This document shows, piece after piece, positions 15,725 to 25,492 of a DNA stretch of 64,000 bases. Every line of letters begins with the position of its first letter. Position 1 is the stretch's first letter. The position numbers were made by a program, and so were the translations under genes. This stretch comes from Chryseosolibacter sp049791675 (lineage in GTDB: Bacteria > Bacteroidota > Bacteroidia > Cytophagales > Cyclobacteriaceae), in assembly GCA_049791675.1 (NCBI GenBank), contig JBARAD010000076.1:1-64000 (forward strand), in the 5' to 3' direction. The notes under the pieces were generated by a model that searched no databases, had not been told where the DNA came from, and worked only from the letters and a program-made list of their open reading frames with translations.

Positions 15725-18709
15725 TTAGTTTTTCTTGCGTTTCAGGAGATTCTGGATCTTTTGCTTTGCTTCTTCTTCCACCTTTTCTTTGATGGCTTCT
15801 TCGGTCGTAGCCGGCGCTGTCCTGGTCGTATCGGCAGTCGCAGTAGTATCCTTCTTACCGGTTCCGAGAATGTCTTTTACGATCTTTTCCGCCTCGGTTC
15901 CTTTTACAGCCTTTTCAATCGCCTTCGCGCCTTCTTCCTTCGCCGCCTCCTTCACGGCTTCCTTCACCTGCGTGGTTTGTTCATCCATCACAAGGGAAGG
16001 ACGGGGTTCGTTGTATTTTCCGCCCAGCGCAATCGTGACTGGGATCGTGCTGTTCGGATCAGTTTTCTGACCGCTGTATTTGGAAACCAGGGCGTTGAAC
16101 TGCGTGCCGAGTTTTCCTGCAGGCACATCCATTTTCAGGTTGTAGTCGATGGTGCCGTCGAGGTAGGTGCTTCCTGCAACAGTGGTCTTATAACTGCCAA
16201 AATTAACGTCGAAAGGTTTTACGCTGAGCTTTCCGTCTTCGATCGTGGCGGACATCAGTACATCCTTCAGCGTCACATCGTCTGTATCGTCGAGTTTTGT
16301 AAGCGAAGTGATCCCCGAAACGAGCTTCGAATTTTCGAGCGTTGCCTGGGCAATCTTGATCAGACCGGCACCATCAACGGTACGCATATTGGGCATCATG
16401 TTCTGAAGTAATTCGCCGTCGATTTTAAAATCCGTCGAGAATTTTCCTTTCACCAATCCTGCAATGGGCGCATATGTTTTAATGATGGAGAAAGAATTGG
16501 CCGCATCCTGGATGGAGAGGTTATCGATCTTCAGGGCCATGTCATAGGACGGATGGGCCATGTCCTTCGTATTATACGTTCCGTTGACGACGAAGTTCCC
16601 ACCAAGCATGTTGAATCGCAGGCCGTTGAGGTTTGCCACGCCATCCTTGACGATGATATCGCCCGTGGCGTTGTTGATGGTAAGGTCCATCAGTTTCGCG
16701 GTCTTCACGTTAGAGTTCAGCACGAAATCGATATTTTGGGGCACCGGGATTGTTGAAAAGGAGGTAGAGTCTTCAGCAACGGGCTCCTCTTCGCCCGACA
16801 TAAACTCATTCAGGTCAAAAAGGTTTGAATTGAATTTCACATTTCCTTTGATCGTCTCATTTTCGCCGAAAACGTAGCCCAGATAATTGAGCACCGAGCC
16901 GGTGACGTTGAAATCGCTTTTTCCTACCGTACCCTCCATTTTCTGCAACGAAATTTTTTGAGGATCAAAGACCATGGACGCCTGCGACAACGAAACCGCA
17001 GGCATATCGGCGGTTACATATTTAAAACCCTGAAGGGAAGCAGTTCCGCTGGTTGGGAGGCGTTCGTAACGCTCGGCCTCCACGTCGGAGTATTTTCCTT
17101 TTGTCTGGATGTTTGCTTTTACCTTACCGGAAAGGGTCATTCCTTCAACAGGGAAGATCTTTGTGATCTTTTCAAGATCCAGACCGCCATTTACTTTCAG
17201 GTCCCATGTGTAGTTGTCCAGGTTCTCCAGGAGGAGGTCGGCGTTTAACTTCTCCCCATCCATCAACATGGAGAAATCATTGACGCGGATAAAAGTCTCT
17301 GCCATTTTGCCGGAAGTGTTTTTGATGGAAGAAGTAAAGTGCATGTCATCCATCGGGATCGGGAAGTCCGCCGACTTCACGTAACCGTCAGCCAGTGTCA
17401 TGTTTGCGTCGATGGCAGGGATCAGTTTCTTAAGACTATCATAGACGCCTTTGGCTTTCAGGTTGACGGCATAATTACCCTTCATTTCGAGGCCTTCCAT
17501 CGGAAACATTTTGTTCAGTTCCGCAAGGTTCAGTTTTGCGGCAACTTCAGCGTCTACGTTGGTAGGATATAACTGGGTGATTCTGGCTCTTGCGTCAACA
17601 GGGTTGGCGCCGAAGTCCAGATGCATCTTCTTGAGATCCACGATGGTGTTCTCCATCTTTCCGTCCTTGTTGTCAACAAGCAGGTCCAGGTTGATATTCT
17701 TCACTGCCGTGGGGAGGTCAGGATACTGGAACATCGCATCTTTAACCAAGAGGGCGAGGTTGAAAGCCGGCAATTGTTTTTCATTGAAAGTACCCTTTGC
17801 TGCGCCATTGAACGAAAGCTCACCTTCCGTGCGGATATCATCGAAGCTTTTTGTGTAAATGCCCGGTACAAGCGAGAGCAGGCTCTTGAAAGAGTTTTCC
17901 GGGCTATTGAATGTGAGATCCATATCGATGTCCTCATTCTCCTGTAACTTCACCCAACCGTTGGCCTGCATGGCGAAGTCGTTCACTTTGGTGTTGTTAT
18001 CCTTGAAGGTATATTTAGTATAGTCTTCACTGATATTGAGCGTTGCGTCGATCTGAACCCGTTTATTGGTTAGGTACTCCACGTTATCAAAGGAGGTCGA
18101 CACGCTGTCTGCAGAAGTCTTCGTTCTCAGGTCAAAAGCGTCCTGGTTGAAGTCACCGCTGCCCGAGTGGTTAAGACCGGTCATCGTCAGCAGTAAGTTC
18201 ATGGATTGGTCGTCATAGGAGACATCACCATCCACGATCTCCCAATGGTCGATGCTGAAAGAAAAATCACCGGATTCTTCTGTGGCCGTCGTATCGGCGG
18301 AGGGAAGAGCGATGTCGTAATTGGCGCGACCGTCTTTCAGCACCTTGATATTGACCACTGGCCGGATCAGGGATATTCCTTCCACCTTCATGGCATCGCT
18401 GAAAAGAATGTCCGCGAGATTTACTTCCACCTCAAACTTTTCTGTTGCGAAAAGCATTTCCCCGGCGAACGGCTCGCGGTTCATAACGCCAAGCTCATCG
18501 AGGCCCGCGGTGATGTTGGGGAAGTTGGAAAAAAATGAAAGGTTAAAATCTTCGAACACCACATCGGCGTTCACGGACTTGGCCACCTCTTTTTCCAGTA
18601 CGGCTTTGATATCATCTTTAAAGACCGCCGGAACGATTATTGCAACAGCGAGAAACAGGATGAAAATTGTACCGAAAATGATCAAAAACCACTTTAAACC
18701 TTTGTTCAT
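15725..18709 (-). CDS. AsmA-like envelope protein
   Basis: A 994-residue protein with one N-terminal membrane helix (about residues 8-30, FLIIFGTIFILFLAVAIIV) and a long beta-rich body. The N-terminal AsmA signature is present (INVKV and DGxANYDI-type repeats near residue 130), and the last 200 residues carry the AsmA_2 pattern, with GLIKIAQATLENSKLVSGI and DGTIDYNLKMDVP. The C-terminus is a charged Ala/Glu/Lys tail. AsmA/TamB-type proteins bridge the periplasm and are thought to carry phospholipid to the outer membrane. The TAAATTTG -7 element and ATG at 18709 fit one another. Confidence 0.88.
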   Translation of the reverse strand: MNKGLKWFLIIFGTIFILFLAVAIIVPAVFKDDIKAVLEKEVAKSVNADVVFEDFNLSFFSNFPNITAGLDELGVMNREPFAGEMLFATEKFEVEVNLADILFSDAMKVEGISLIRPVVNIKVLKDGRANYDIALPSADTTATEESGDFSFSIDHWEIVDGDVSYDDQSMNLLLTMTGLNHSGSGDFNQDAFDLRTKTSADSVSTSFDNVEYLTNKRVQIDATLNISEDYTKYTFKDNNTKVNDFAMQANGWVKLQENEDIDMDLTFNSPENSFKSLLSLVPGIYTKSFDDIRTEGELSFNGAAKGTFNEKQLPAFNLALLVKDAMFQYPDLPTAVKNINLDLLVDNKDGKMENTIVDLKKMHLDFGANPVDARARITQLYPTNVDAEVAAKLNLAELNKMFPMEGLEMKGNYAVNLKAKGVYDSLKKLIPAIDANMTLADGYVKSADFPIPMDDMHFTSSIKNTSGKMAETFIRVNDFSMLMDGEKLNADLLLENLDNYTWDLKVNGGLDLEKITKIFPVEGMTLSGKVKANIQTKGKYSDVEAERYERLPTSGTASLQGFKYVTADMPAVSLSQASMVFDPQKISLQKMEGTVGKSDFNVTGSVLNYLGYVFGENETIKGNVKFNSNLFDLNEFMSGEEEPVAEDSTSFSTIPVPQNIDFVLNSNVKTAKLMDLTINNATGDIIVKDGVANLNGLRFNMLGGNFVVNGTYNTKDMAHPSYDMALKIDNLSIQDAANSFSIIKTYAPIAGLVKGKFSTDFKIDGELLQNMMPNMRTVDGAGLIKIAQATLENSKLVSGITSLTKLDDTDDVTLKDVLMSATIEDGKLSVKPFDVNFGSYKTTVAGSTYLDGTIDYNLKMDVPAGKLGTQFNALVSKYSGQKTDPNSTIPVTIALGGKYNEPRPSLVMDEQTTQVKEAVKEAAKEEGAKAIEKAVKGTEAEKIVKDILGTGKKDTTATADTTRTAPATTEEAIKEKVEEEAKQKIQNLLKRKKN

Positions 18710-18743
18710 TTTATTATTGATTATTTGTAGAATAGTAAGGCGG

Positions 18744-18751
18744 CAAATTTA
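18744..18751 (-). promoter_or_regulatory. Candidate -7 promoter element of the AsmA-like gene
   Basis: Minus-strand TAAATTTG, matching TAnnTTTG, 35 bases before the ATG. It has the same spacing as the elements before HU and the M23 peptidase gene. Confidence 0.45.
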
Positions 18752-18797
18752 CAAAACGTTTGAGGTATTCAGTTTTGTGCCGGCAGTTTGTTTTTAC

Positions 18798-20210
18798 TTA
18801 GAATAACCTCAAAAACCAATCCATAAGCTTTTTGGTTCTCGCAGTAAACGGTGGGTAGAATGCTTTCACAGCCGTAATACCATTTTTTTGTTTTAAAACG
18901 GGCTTTTCATTGGAGAAAGCCAGGAAGCCAAAGTGACCGTGTGATTTCCCCATGCCGCTGTTGTTGATGCCGCCGAAAGGCAATTGATGGTGCAAAAACT
19001 GAATGCCGCAATCATTGATACATGCTGTACCGGATGAGGTTTCTGTCAACACCTTTTCACTGAGGGGCTTGTCTGAGGTAAAAACATAGAGGGCGAGAGG
19101 CTTTGGTTTTGAATTGATGATCGCCAGCGCGTCTTCAATTTTTCGGTATGTGATAACGGGTAGTAAAGGACCAAAGATTTCTTCCTGCATCACACGGCTT
19201 TCGGCAGGGACGTCTGTCAGAATTACGGGATGCATAAAGCGCGAAGATATGTCGGAATTTCCTTGCCATTCGATCCTGGCTCCGCGACCCACTGCTTCTT
19301 TCAGTAAGTCCTGAATCCTTGAAAAGTGGGATTCATTCACAACTCTGCCATAGTCAGCGGAACTTTCGAAATTACCGTGGGGCGCAAACAATTCTTTTGT
19401 TTTTGAAATGAGCGTTGCAACAAACCTGGAAGCGATCTTTTCATCGACCAGAATGTAGTCGGGTGCAATACAGGTCTGTCCATTGTTCATAAACTTGCCC
19501 ATCGCGACCCGTTCTGCGGTGTCATTGATCCTGGCCGTGTCTGAAATGATTGCCGGCGATTTTCCGCCAAGTTCGAGGGTTACAGAAGTTAGATGTTCGG
19601 CTGCGGCTTTCATGACGATCCGTCCAACGGCCGGGCTGCCTGTAAAAAAGATGTGATCAAACGGAAGTGAAAGCAATGTCCGGGAGAGTTCCACGCCCCC
19701 TTCACATACTGAAACAACGGACGGATCAAAGATCTCATCACACATCCTTTTGATGAGCGCCGATACCGAAGGCGTTATCTCGGAAGGCTTGACGATCACG
19801 CTGTTGCCGGCTGCCAGCGCCGACACGAGGGGCCCTGCAGCCAGGCTGAAAGGATAATTCCAGGGGGCGATGATCAGACACACACCACGTGGTTCGTACC
19901 GGATCCAGGAACGCGTCCCCGCCAGATAAAGCGGGGCATCAATCTTCTTAGGGGAAGCCCAGCGGTCAAGCGAATTTACGGCAACCTTTATCTCATTCAG
20001 CACATGAAAGATCTCGGTGGCATCGACCTCCATTGAGGGTTTCCGGAAATCATTGTATACTGCCTCCTGGATCTCAAGGCGATGCCGATGGATCCATTGA
20101 CGCAGCGCGGAAAGCCTCTTTTTTCGTTCCATAACGGGTTCCGCGCGAAGGGAAGGAACCGCTTTTCGGCACTGGTTAAATATATCCTGAGGTGAGCGCG
20201 CAGTAATCAA
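18798..20210 (-). CDS. Class 3-type aldehyde dehydrogenase
   Basis: A 470-residue NAD(P)-dependent aldehyde dehydrogenase. Landmarks are APWNYPF, the cofactor loop FFTGSPAVGR, the general base Glu in TLELGGKSP (about 213) and catalytic Cys in NNGQTCIAPDY (about 247). The C-terminal PFGGINNSGMGKSHG is also typical. Its length and APDYI after the Cys match class 3 (fatty/aromatic aldehyde) enzymes; these often have a hydrophobic C-terminal anchor, and the tail LMDWFLRLF fits that. The start is TTG at 20210, chosen because the preceding helix aligns with the family N-terminus. Single gene. Confidence 0.9.
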   Translation of the reverse strand: MITARSPQDIFNQCRKAVPSLRAEPVMERKKRLSALRQWIHRHRLEIQEAVYNDFRKPSMEVDATEIFHVLNEIKVAVNSLDRWASPKKIDAPLYLAGTRSWIRYEPRGVCLIIAPWNYPFSLAAGPLVSALAAGNSVIVKPSEITPSVSALIKRMCDEIFDPSVVSVCEGGVELSRTLLSLPFDHIFFTGSPAVGRIVMKAAAEHLTSVTLELGGKSPAIISDTARINDTAERVAMGKFMNNGQTCIAPDYILVDEKIASRFVATLISKTKELFAPHGNFESSADYGRVVNESHFSRIQDLLKEAVGRGARIEWQGNSDISSRFMHPVILTDVPAESRVMQEEIFGPLLPVITYRKIEDALAIINSKPKPLALYVFTSDKPLSEKVLTETSSGTACINDCGIQFLHHQLPFGGINNSGMGKSHGHFGFLAFSNEKPVLKQKNGITAVKAFYPPFTARTKKLMDWFLRLF

Positions 20211-20257
20211 GGCAAGTTATGTTTAGGAAGGCTCCAATTGCCATTCCGGATTATCAC

Positions 20258-20968
20258 TTAGTTCTGCAGGATCCTTACCTCCACTCTCCTGTTGAGGCGG
20301 TGGGCTTCCGGCGTGCTGTCTTTCGACAAGGGCTGAGTTCCCCCAAAAGCTTTTGTCTTGATCCTGCTTCTGGCGATGCCCTTACTTGCGAGGTAATCCC
20401 GCACGGATTCGACACGTTGTTGCGAAAGCTTCATATTTGCCCTGCTTTCACCGAGAAAATCGGTGTGACCTTCCAGCTGAATAACCATGTTGGGTTGTTG
20501 CTCCATCATGTTTACCAGGATATCCAATTCCGAAAAAGATTCCGGATCGATTTTGGATTTCCCTACTTCAAAAATCAGGTTGTCAAGCCGCATCACTTTA
20601 CCCGCGGCGTGTGTATTGGGTTTTGAGCCCGTTGATAGCGCTATATCCCTGACGACTTTGTTATCGCCATTCGCAGCGCCGGGGTCCAGCATATATTTCG
20701 CTGGCGCGTAGCCGGGAGCTTCGACGGTGATGCTGTAATGCTCACGATCAAACATCGGAAACGAATAGGCGCTGTTATTGATCACCCCTATGCGGCTGCC
20801 GTAAGGGACGCTTTCATATACGATGCGTGCGTTAATGGGTTCACGGGTATCAGCATTGATTATTTTTCCTTCGGCGCGGATAAGGGTGTCTGGTTCAGCT
20901 TCCTGACCGACGGCCAAACCAGTGGCAAGGGAAAAGAATAAACCGGCTAAAAGTGCGCGCATCATCAT
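20258..20968 (-). CDS. Short OmpA-family protein
   Basis: A 236-residue envelope protein: signal peptide (1-21, cleaved before QEAEPD), a carboxypeptidase-regulatory-like beta domain (about 25-105), and a C-terminal OmpA peptidoglycan-binding domain (about 120-236) with NMVIQLEGHTDFLGE and LSQQRVESVRDYL. The last residues RRVEVRILQN are typical. It begins three bases after the larger OmpA protein, in the same operon, and both its domains resemble that neighbour's C-terminal half. It probably anchors an outer-membrane or cell-surface complex to the wall. Confidence 0.88.
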   Translation of the reverse strand: MMMRALLAGLFFSLATGLAVGQEAEPDTLIRAEGKIINADTREPINARIVYESVPYGSRIGVINNSAYSFPMFDREHYSITVEAPGYAPAKYMLDPGAANGDNKVVRDIALSTGSKPNTHAAGKVMRLDNLIFEVGKSKIDPESFSELDILVNMMEQQPNMVIQLEGHTDFLGESRANMKLSQQRVESVRDYLASKGIARSRIKTKAFGGTQPLSKDSTPEAHRLNRRVEVRILQN

Positions 20969-20971
20969 GGC

Positions 20972-23008
20972 TTAGGTTTTTAGAATTTTAAACTCAACCC
21001 TTCTGTTCTTACGACGTCCTTCTGTTGTTGTGTTCGGTGCTACAGGTTTCTTTTCGCCGTGGAAGACCACGGATATCCTGTTTTGTGAAACGCCTTTATC
21101 AGTCAGGTACCTGACGACTGACTTTGCCCTTCTTTGTGACAATTGCAGATTATAGGGTTGAGGACCTGTGGCGTCCGCGTGACCAGCTATTTCAATCTGC
21201 ATGGCGCCTCTCTCATTCATTACGGAAATGATCCGGTTCAGTTCGGGAAATGATTCTGGTTTCAGTGTGGCCTGGTCGAAATCAAAGAAGATATTGTTCA
21301 GCACGAGCGTCACATTTTCTTCCACAGCGCTCAACTGAATCGGATCCAGGTTAAAATCTTTGTGATCAATAATCTGATCGTTGGTGATGTTGCGGAGATC
21401 CAGGTTCTGGTTTTCGGAGATACGGTCTGTTGCTTCCGCCCGAACGCCATACAGATGACCTCCCGGAACACGGATTTCATATTCTCCTGAATTCGCGTCG
21501 GACTGGGTAGCACCGGCCGCTTTGCCGTCAGGTAATGTTTCATAGACGATCTTTGCTCCAATGGGGTTCCCGGTTCCGCCATCCACGATTTTGCCTTTTA
21601 CAATGACCCATGGTTCAGGGCTTCTGAGGATCGGAAGCTTCACACGGAAGATATCGGTATTGCTTTCCGACACACCCCTTGAATAGTACGCGTATTCACT
21701 GCTGGCGGGGATATTGAAGAACAGGTCTTCCAGTGTCGAGTTAATTTCAGGTCCCAGGTTTTCGGGGTCTGACCAGTTTGTCCAGGTGTCATCAAGTCTC
21801 CTGGATGCAAAGATATCGTTGCCTCCATAACCACTGAAGCCATTTGAAGAGAAGTAGAGTGTTTTGTCATCCATTGCCAGGAAAGGTGCGGATTCCGCAC
21901 TGGCAGTATTGATCACATCACCGAGGTTCAGCGGCTCACTCCAGATGCTGTCTTTCTGTATGAACGACACATACAGGTCACGATCACCATAGGAATCTTC
22001 CCGTTCAACAGACATGATCAGCGTCTGCCTGTTGTTCGTGAGAAAATAATTTGCTCTTTCATTAAAGTTGTAATCATTCGTGATATTGAGCGGAATGGGT
22101 TCGGACCAGCTTCCGCCTACGTTGGAACTGATTGATACGCCGGCCTGCATCTTGCCATTTTTGAGATATCTGTTTCCCAGAACGATCACCGCTGTTTTTC
22201 CGTCGGGCGTCACGGACTGGATGCTGTTCATAAAATTTGGTTCTGGGTTGTTTATAGGAGCGCCCATATTTTTGGCAAGTGACCACTGGCCGGTGGAATC
22301 CAGTTCCGAATACCAGACGTCCTCCTTGTCTTTGTCGCCCCCCATATTTTGCGGGTGATTCTTTCTGCTGAAGTACAATGTTTTTCCGTCGGGAGATAAC
22401 AGTGGATTCAGTTCGCTGTATTCACTGTTTACATTGCCATCCAGCGCCTCGATCACAAGACCCGAGGCCAGCAGCTGAAGTTTCGGGATGTCTGCAATGA
22501 TCGGGTAATTTACATCCGTGATACCGATGGCATCAATTCCGAAATAATCCGGAAGGGCCGCGCCGTCAAATTCAATTTTTACTGCTGCGACTTTATACGG
22601 GGTTTTTTCCATGAAGAGATTCAACATCCTTCCTTTGAGGGGAACTGCTTTTGGATTGAGGGTATTGACAACATATTCACGGCCGGACGCATCATACACG
22701 AATACCCGGAAGATCGCGCTGGGATTGTGGGACTCTGCAATAGCGATTTGACGGATGTTCATCGGCCTGTCAAAACCCACCTTGACGAACTCTTTTCTCT
22801 TGGGCTTATCCGGAGCCCACGCGCTGGGGCTTTGTCCTCCCGCGGGCAAGACATTGGGTTTGCCCAATACCTGACGGGCTGAATATTGTACGGGTGTGAG
22901 TTCGGAGGAGAACTCAAGTAATTTTGTCGCCCACTGAACTTCCTGCGCGCGCAACGGTTCAGATAAAATCAATACAAGGAATGATAGGAAGAGTAGCGTA
23001 CGTTTCAT
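20972..23008 (-). CDS. PD40/OmpA-family envelope protein
   Basis: A 678-residue envelope protein: signal peptide (1-21), a discoidin-like beta domain (about 45-165, DGAALPDYFGIDAIGITDV), a PD40 propeller (about 190-455, repeated PLLSPDGKTLYFSR, VTPDGKTAVIV and APFLAMDDKTLYFSS motifs), a carboxypeptidase-regulatory-like domain (about 470-545), and a C-terminal OmpA domain (560-678, IEIAGHADATG). Proteins with this PD40-OmpA order are common in Bacteroidota, and PorE-type relatives tie type IX machinery to peptidoglycan. This one carries an extra discoidin module. It is co-transcribed with the short OmpA gene. Confidence 0.88.
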   Translation of the reverse strand: MKRTLLFLSFLVLILSEPLRAQEVQWATKLLEFSSELTPVQYSARQVLGKPNVLPAGGQSPSAWAPDKPKRKEFVKVGFDRPMNIRQIAIAESHNPSAIFRVFVYDASGREYVVNTLNPKAVPLKGRMLNLFMEKTPYKVAAVKIEFDGAALPDYFGIDAIGITDVNYPIIADIPKLQLLASGLVIEALDGNVNSEYSELNPLLSPDGKTLYFSRKNHPQNMGGDKDKEDVWYSELDSTGQWSLAKNMGAPINNPEPNFMNSIQSVTPDGKTAVIVLGNRYLKNGKMQAGVSISSNVGGSWSEPIPLNITNDYNFNERANYFLTNNRQTLIMSVEREDSYGDRDLYVSFIQKDSIWSEPLNLGDVINTASAESAPFLAMDDKTLYFSSNGFSGYGGNDIFASRRLDDTWTNWSDPENLGPEINSTLEDLFFNIPASSEYAYYSRGVSESNTDIFRVKLPILRSPEPWVIVKGKIVDGGTGNPIGAKIVYETLPDGKAAGATQSDANSGEYEIRVPGGHLYGVRAEATDRISENQNLDLRNITNDQIIDHKDFNLDPIQLSAVEENVTLVLNNIFFDFDQATLKPESFPELNRIISVMNERGAMQIEIAGHADATGPQPYNLQLSQRRAKSVVRYLTDKGVSQNRISVVFHGEKKPVAPNTTTEGRRKNRRVEFKILKT

Positions 23009-23052
23009 GTGGAGGAGTGAGGTCTATTAAAGGATAAACTTAAGAAAAATTT

Positions 23053-23107
23053 AAAAAAGGCCGCTGGAAGAACCGGCAATTAATATTCATGGGGGACAGG
23101 CCTTTTT
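23053..23107 (-). terminator. Terminator of the patatin-like gene
   Basis: On the minus strand AAAAAGGCC ... GGCCTTTTTT forms an outer stem around an inner GCCGG / CAGC-type arm. The T run faces away from the patatin stop at 23117. Confidence 0.65.
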
Positions 23108-23116
23108 AATCAAAGC

Positions 23117-25411
23117 TCAATCCATTGAATGTTTGTTATAAAGAAGGAAACCAACATGCAGCAGAACGCCCAATTGGTTTTGTTTGTCATTGTAATAGTT
23201 AACGCTGAGGGATACTGGCCCCAGCGGCGCGTGCATGACCAGACCTGCGGTGCTGGCAAAGTGAACTGTGCGCAGATCTTGGGCGACAACAGCTTCCTGG
23301 TTTGATCCCTGCTGTAAATATTCCAGTGGCTTGAAGACATAGGCCTCGAGGCGGAGATCCAGGCGGTTTTTCAGGGTAAAGACGTTGCGGAAACCTCCGG
23401 CTACATAATTGAATGCGCGGAAATTCTCCAGCAGAAGGGTAGGACTGTCCTGAAGGGGGTTAAAGCCGGGTGCGTTGATCAGGGTGCCGAAGTAATTCTG
23501 AAAAAACGGCTGATTTGAAAAGACGGCCTGCACGTAATATCCGGGGCGGTACCATCCTGCTTTAAAATATTGCTCTGCCGTAGCCTGGAAGCGGAACCAT
23601 TGGTGCTTATTGCTGACGGGAAGTGCTTCGATGGAAGTATTGCCAGGCGCAAAGTCCTCTGTAACATTGAAGTATTGAACGGCGAAATTGAACGATTTGC
23701 CAGCATTGGCATATTGTTTCCGGTTCAGGGTGTTTGTCGTAAACAAAAGTTCGCCTTTCAGACCATTAGTTCTCAATTTGTCAAGTGTATCGGAACTGAC
23801 AAAAACGTCACCATTCACATACCTGTCAATATTATTAAATCCTTCTGCTCTCAGAACGCCCTTAAACTGGTGGCCCAGTGGCCAGCCGATGTTCAATCCA
23901 TATTTTCTGTTGACACGGCGGAGTACTGTGGGTGAGCTGACTTCATACAAAAGGTCATCACTCTGGAGATAATCCCAGCTGTTGAATCCTGCAAAAGGTT
24001 CGAGATAAAACTGGAAAGGGAAATCCAATCGCGTCTTGATATCGGCGGCCTTGTAAAAATTCCCGGTCTGGAATCCTCCATAGATGTGGAGGAGCTGGTT
24101 ATTGAAGTTAAAAAAATTGAGTCCCAGATAGATGTTGCTGATGTTGCGGGTGGCGATCACGCCGCCGAAATCGACCTGAAAATTCTTCTGTGGTCTCCTC
24201 GTGAGCTTGAGCTGATAGGTATGCTGTGCGCTGTCAAAAACGATGTTAGGGTAAACGTTGTTGAAGTAGTTTTCTGATACCAGTTTAAAGTAACCCCGCT
24301 TTGCTTTTGTGTAGTAAAAGGATCTCGGGTTCTTTTCATTGTAACGGAAGATGCGTCGGATATAACGTTGTTGTTTCGGATTAAAGCCTTCAAACAAAAG
24401 CTTATCGAATACCATCTCAGGACTTCGGCTATTGAATGTGTTACGCCTCTCGGAAATTTCCTCGCACGTTACCCGCGCGGCCACCTTCTTCTTTATTTCG
24501 TCGATCTGCCGGAGTGTTTGAACATATCCGCTGTCAATGAGGCTTTTTGCTTCTGAAAAGTCGAAGGATGTATATCCTGTCAGGTTTGGCTGAATGTACA
24601 CTCCGTTCTCAGGCACACTTCCGGGATCGGACTTGTCTAACAGCAGGAACAGGAGTGAATTGGCGATTAGTTTCTCATCCAGGCTGTACGGATAGTCATT
24701 GTAGATTTTTGATGAAACGTTGGCGCCAATGATCACATCGGGACTGAACTCATCTTCTGCCACATCGACCGGGAAGTTGTTGTACACACCGCCGTCGAAG
24801 AGGTACTTTCCATCAACACGGATCGGATTATAGAAGAAAGGAACTGTCTGGGTTGCGCGGATGGCGTCACTCAGCACACCCTTAGACAGGATGACCTGGT
24901 TCTGTGTGAAGATGTCTGCGGCTACTACCCTTAGCGGAACAAACAGGCTGTCGAAGTTATTGTTGCAGATGGCGGAAGCCTGCGAAAACATATCTGCCAG
25001 GCCAAAGTTCAGTGAAACGTCGCTGGCAATGCTGGTGTTGAGTTGCATGTTGAGGATGGAATCCAGCGAAAGATTCAGTTTCAGAAAATGCGGATTGTCC
25101 TCACTCTGGTGGTAAAAGTAATTGAAGCCTTTTTCCGGCATGCCATTGACGAGTCGCAGAAATTGCTCTGACAGCGCCATATTTTCAATCTGATCGGGGC
25201 TCATGCCTGCGGCGTAACATCCGGCGATGATGCCGCCCATTGAAGTTCCTACGACATAATCGATGGGGATTTCATTTTCCTCGAGCGCCTTCAGGACCCC
25301 CACGTGGGCGAGTCCTTTGGCTGCGCCGCCACTCAATACCACGCCCACTTTCTGGGCGGAGGCGGCAAAAACAACGAGGCAAATGCAAAAGGTCAGCTGG
25401 AATCGCTTCAT
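23117..25411 (-). CDS. Patatin-like phospholipase with BamA-type outer-membrane domain
   Basis: A 764-residue secreted protein. After a signal peptide (1-19) comes a patatin domain (about 22-210): oxyanion loop VLSGGAAKGLAH, nucleophile Ser in GTSMGG, and the catalytic Asp in DGGVYNNFP. A POTRA-like segment (about 310-390) and a C-terminal beta-barrel (400-764) follow, the layout of PlpD-type autotransporters and their Bacteroidota homologues. It probably hydrolyses phospholipid at or beyond the outer membrane. The C-terminus does not end in Phe, which is usual for barrels. Its own terminator lies downstream, so it is probably a single gene. Confidence 0.9.
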   Translation of the reverse strand: MKRFQLTFCICLVVFAASAQKVGVVLSGGAAKGLAHVGVLKALEENEIPIDYVVGTSMGGIIAGCYAAGMSPDQIENMALSEQFLRLVNGMPEKGFNYFYHQSEDNPHFLKLNLSLDSILNMQLNTSIASDVSLNFGLADMFSQASAICNNNFDSLFVPLRVVAADIFTQNQVILSKGVLSDAIRATQTVPFFYNPIRVDGKYLFDGGVYNNFPVDVAEDEFSPDVIIGANVSSKIYNDYPYSLDEKLIANSLLFLLLDKSDPGSVPENGVYIQPNLTGYTSFDFSEAKSLIDSGYVQTLRQIDEIKKKVAARVTCEEISERRNTFNSRSPEMVFDKLLFEGFNPKQQRYIRRIFRYNEKNPRSFYYTKAKRGYFKLVSENYFNNVYPNIVFDSAQHTYQLKLTRRPQKNFQVDFGGVIATRNISNIYLGLNFFNFNNQLLHIYGGFQTGNFYKAADIKTRLDFPFQFYLEPFAGFNSWDYLQSDDLLYEVSSPTVLRRVNRKYGLNIGWPLGHQFKGVLRAEGFNNIDRYVNGDVFVSSDTLDKLRTNGLKGELLFTTNTLNRKQYANAGKSFNFAVQYFNVTEDFAPGNTSIEALPVSNKHQWFRFQATAEQYFKAGWYRPGYYVQAVFSNQPFFQNYFGTLINAPGFNPLQDSPTLLLENFRAFNYVAGGFRNVFTLKNRLDLRLEAYVFKPLEYLQQGSNQEAVVAQDLRTVHFASTAGLVMHAPLGPVSLSVNYYNDKQNQLGVLLHVGFLLYNKHSMD

Positions 25412-25492
25412 GAAAAAGGATCAACACTTTTCCTTAACAAAAAAAGCCAAAGAAAATTGCTGATCCTAGTCAGAAGGATTTAAAAAATTCGA

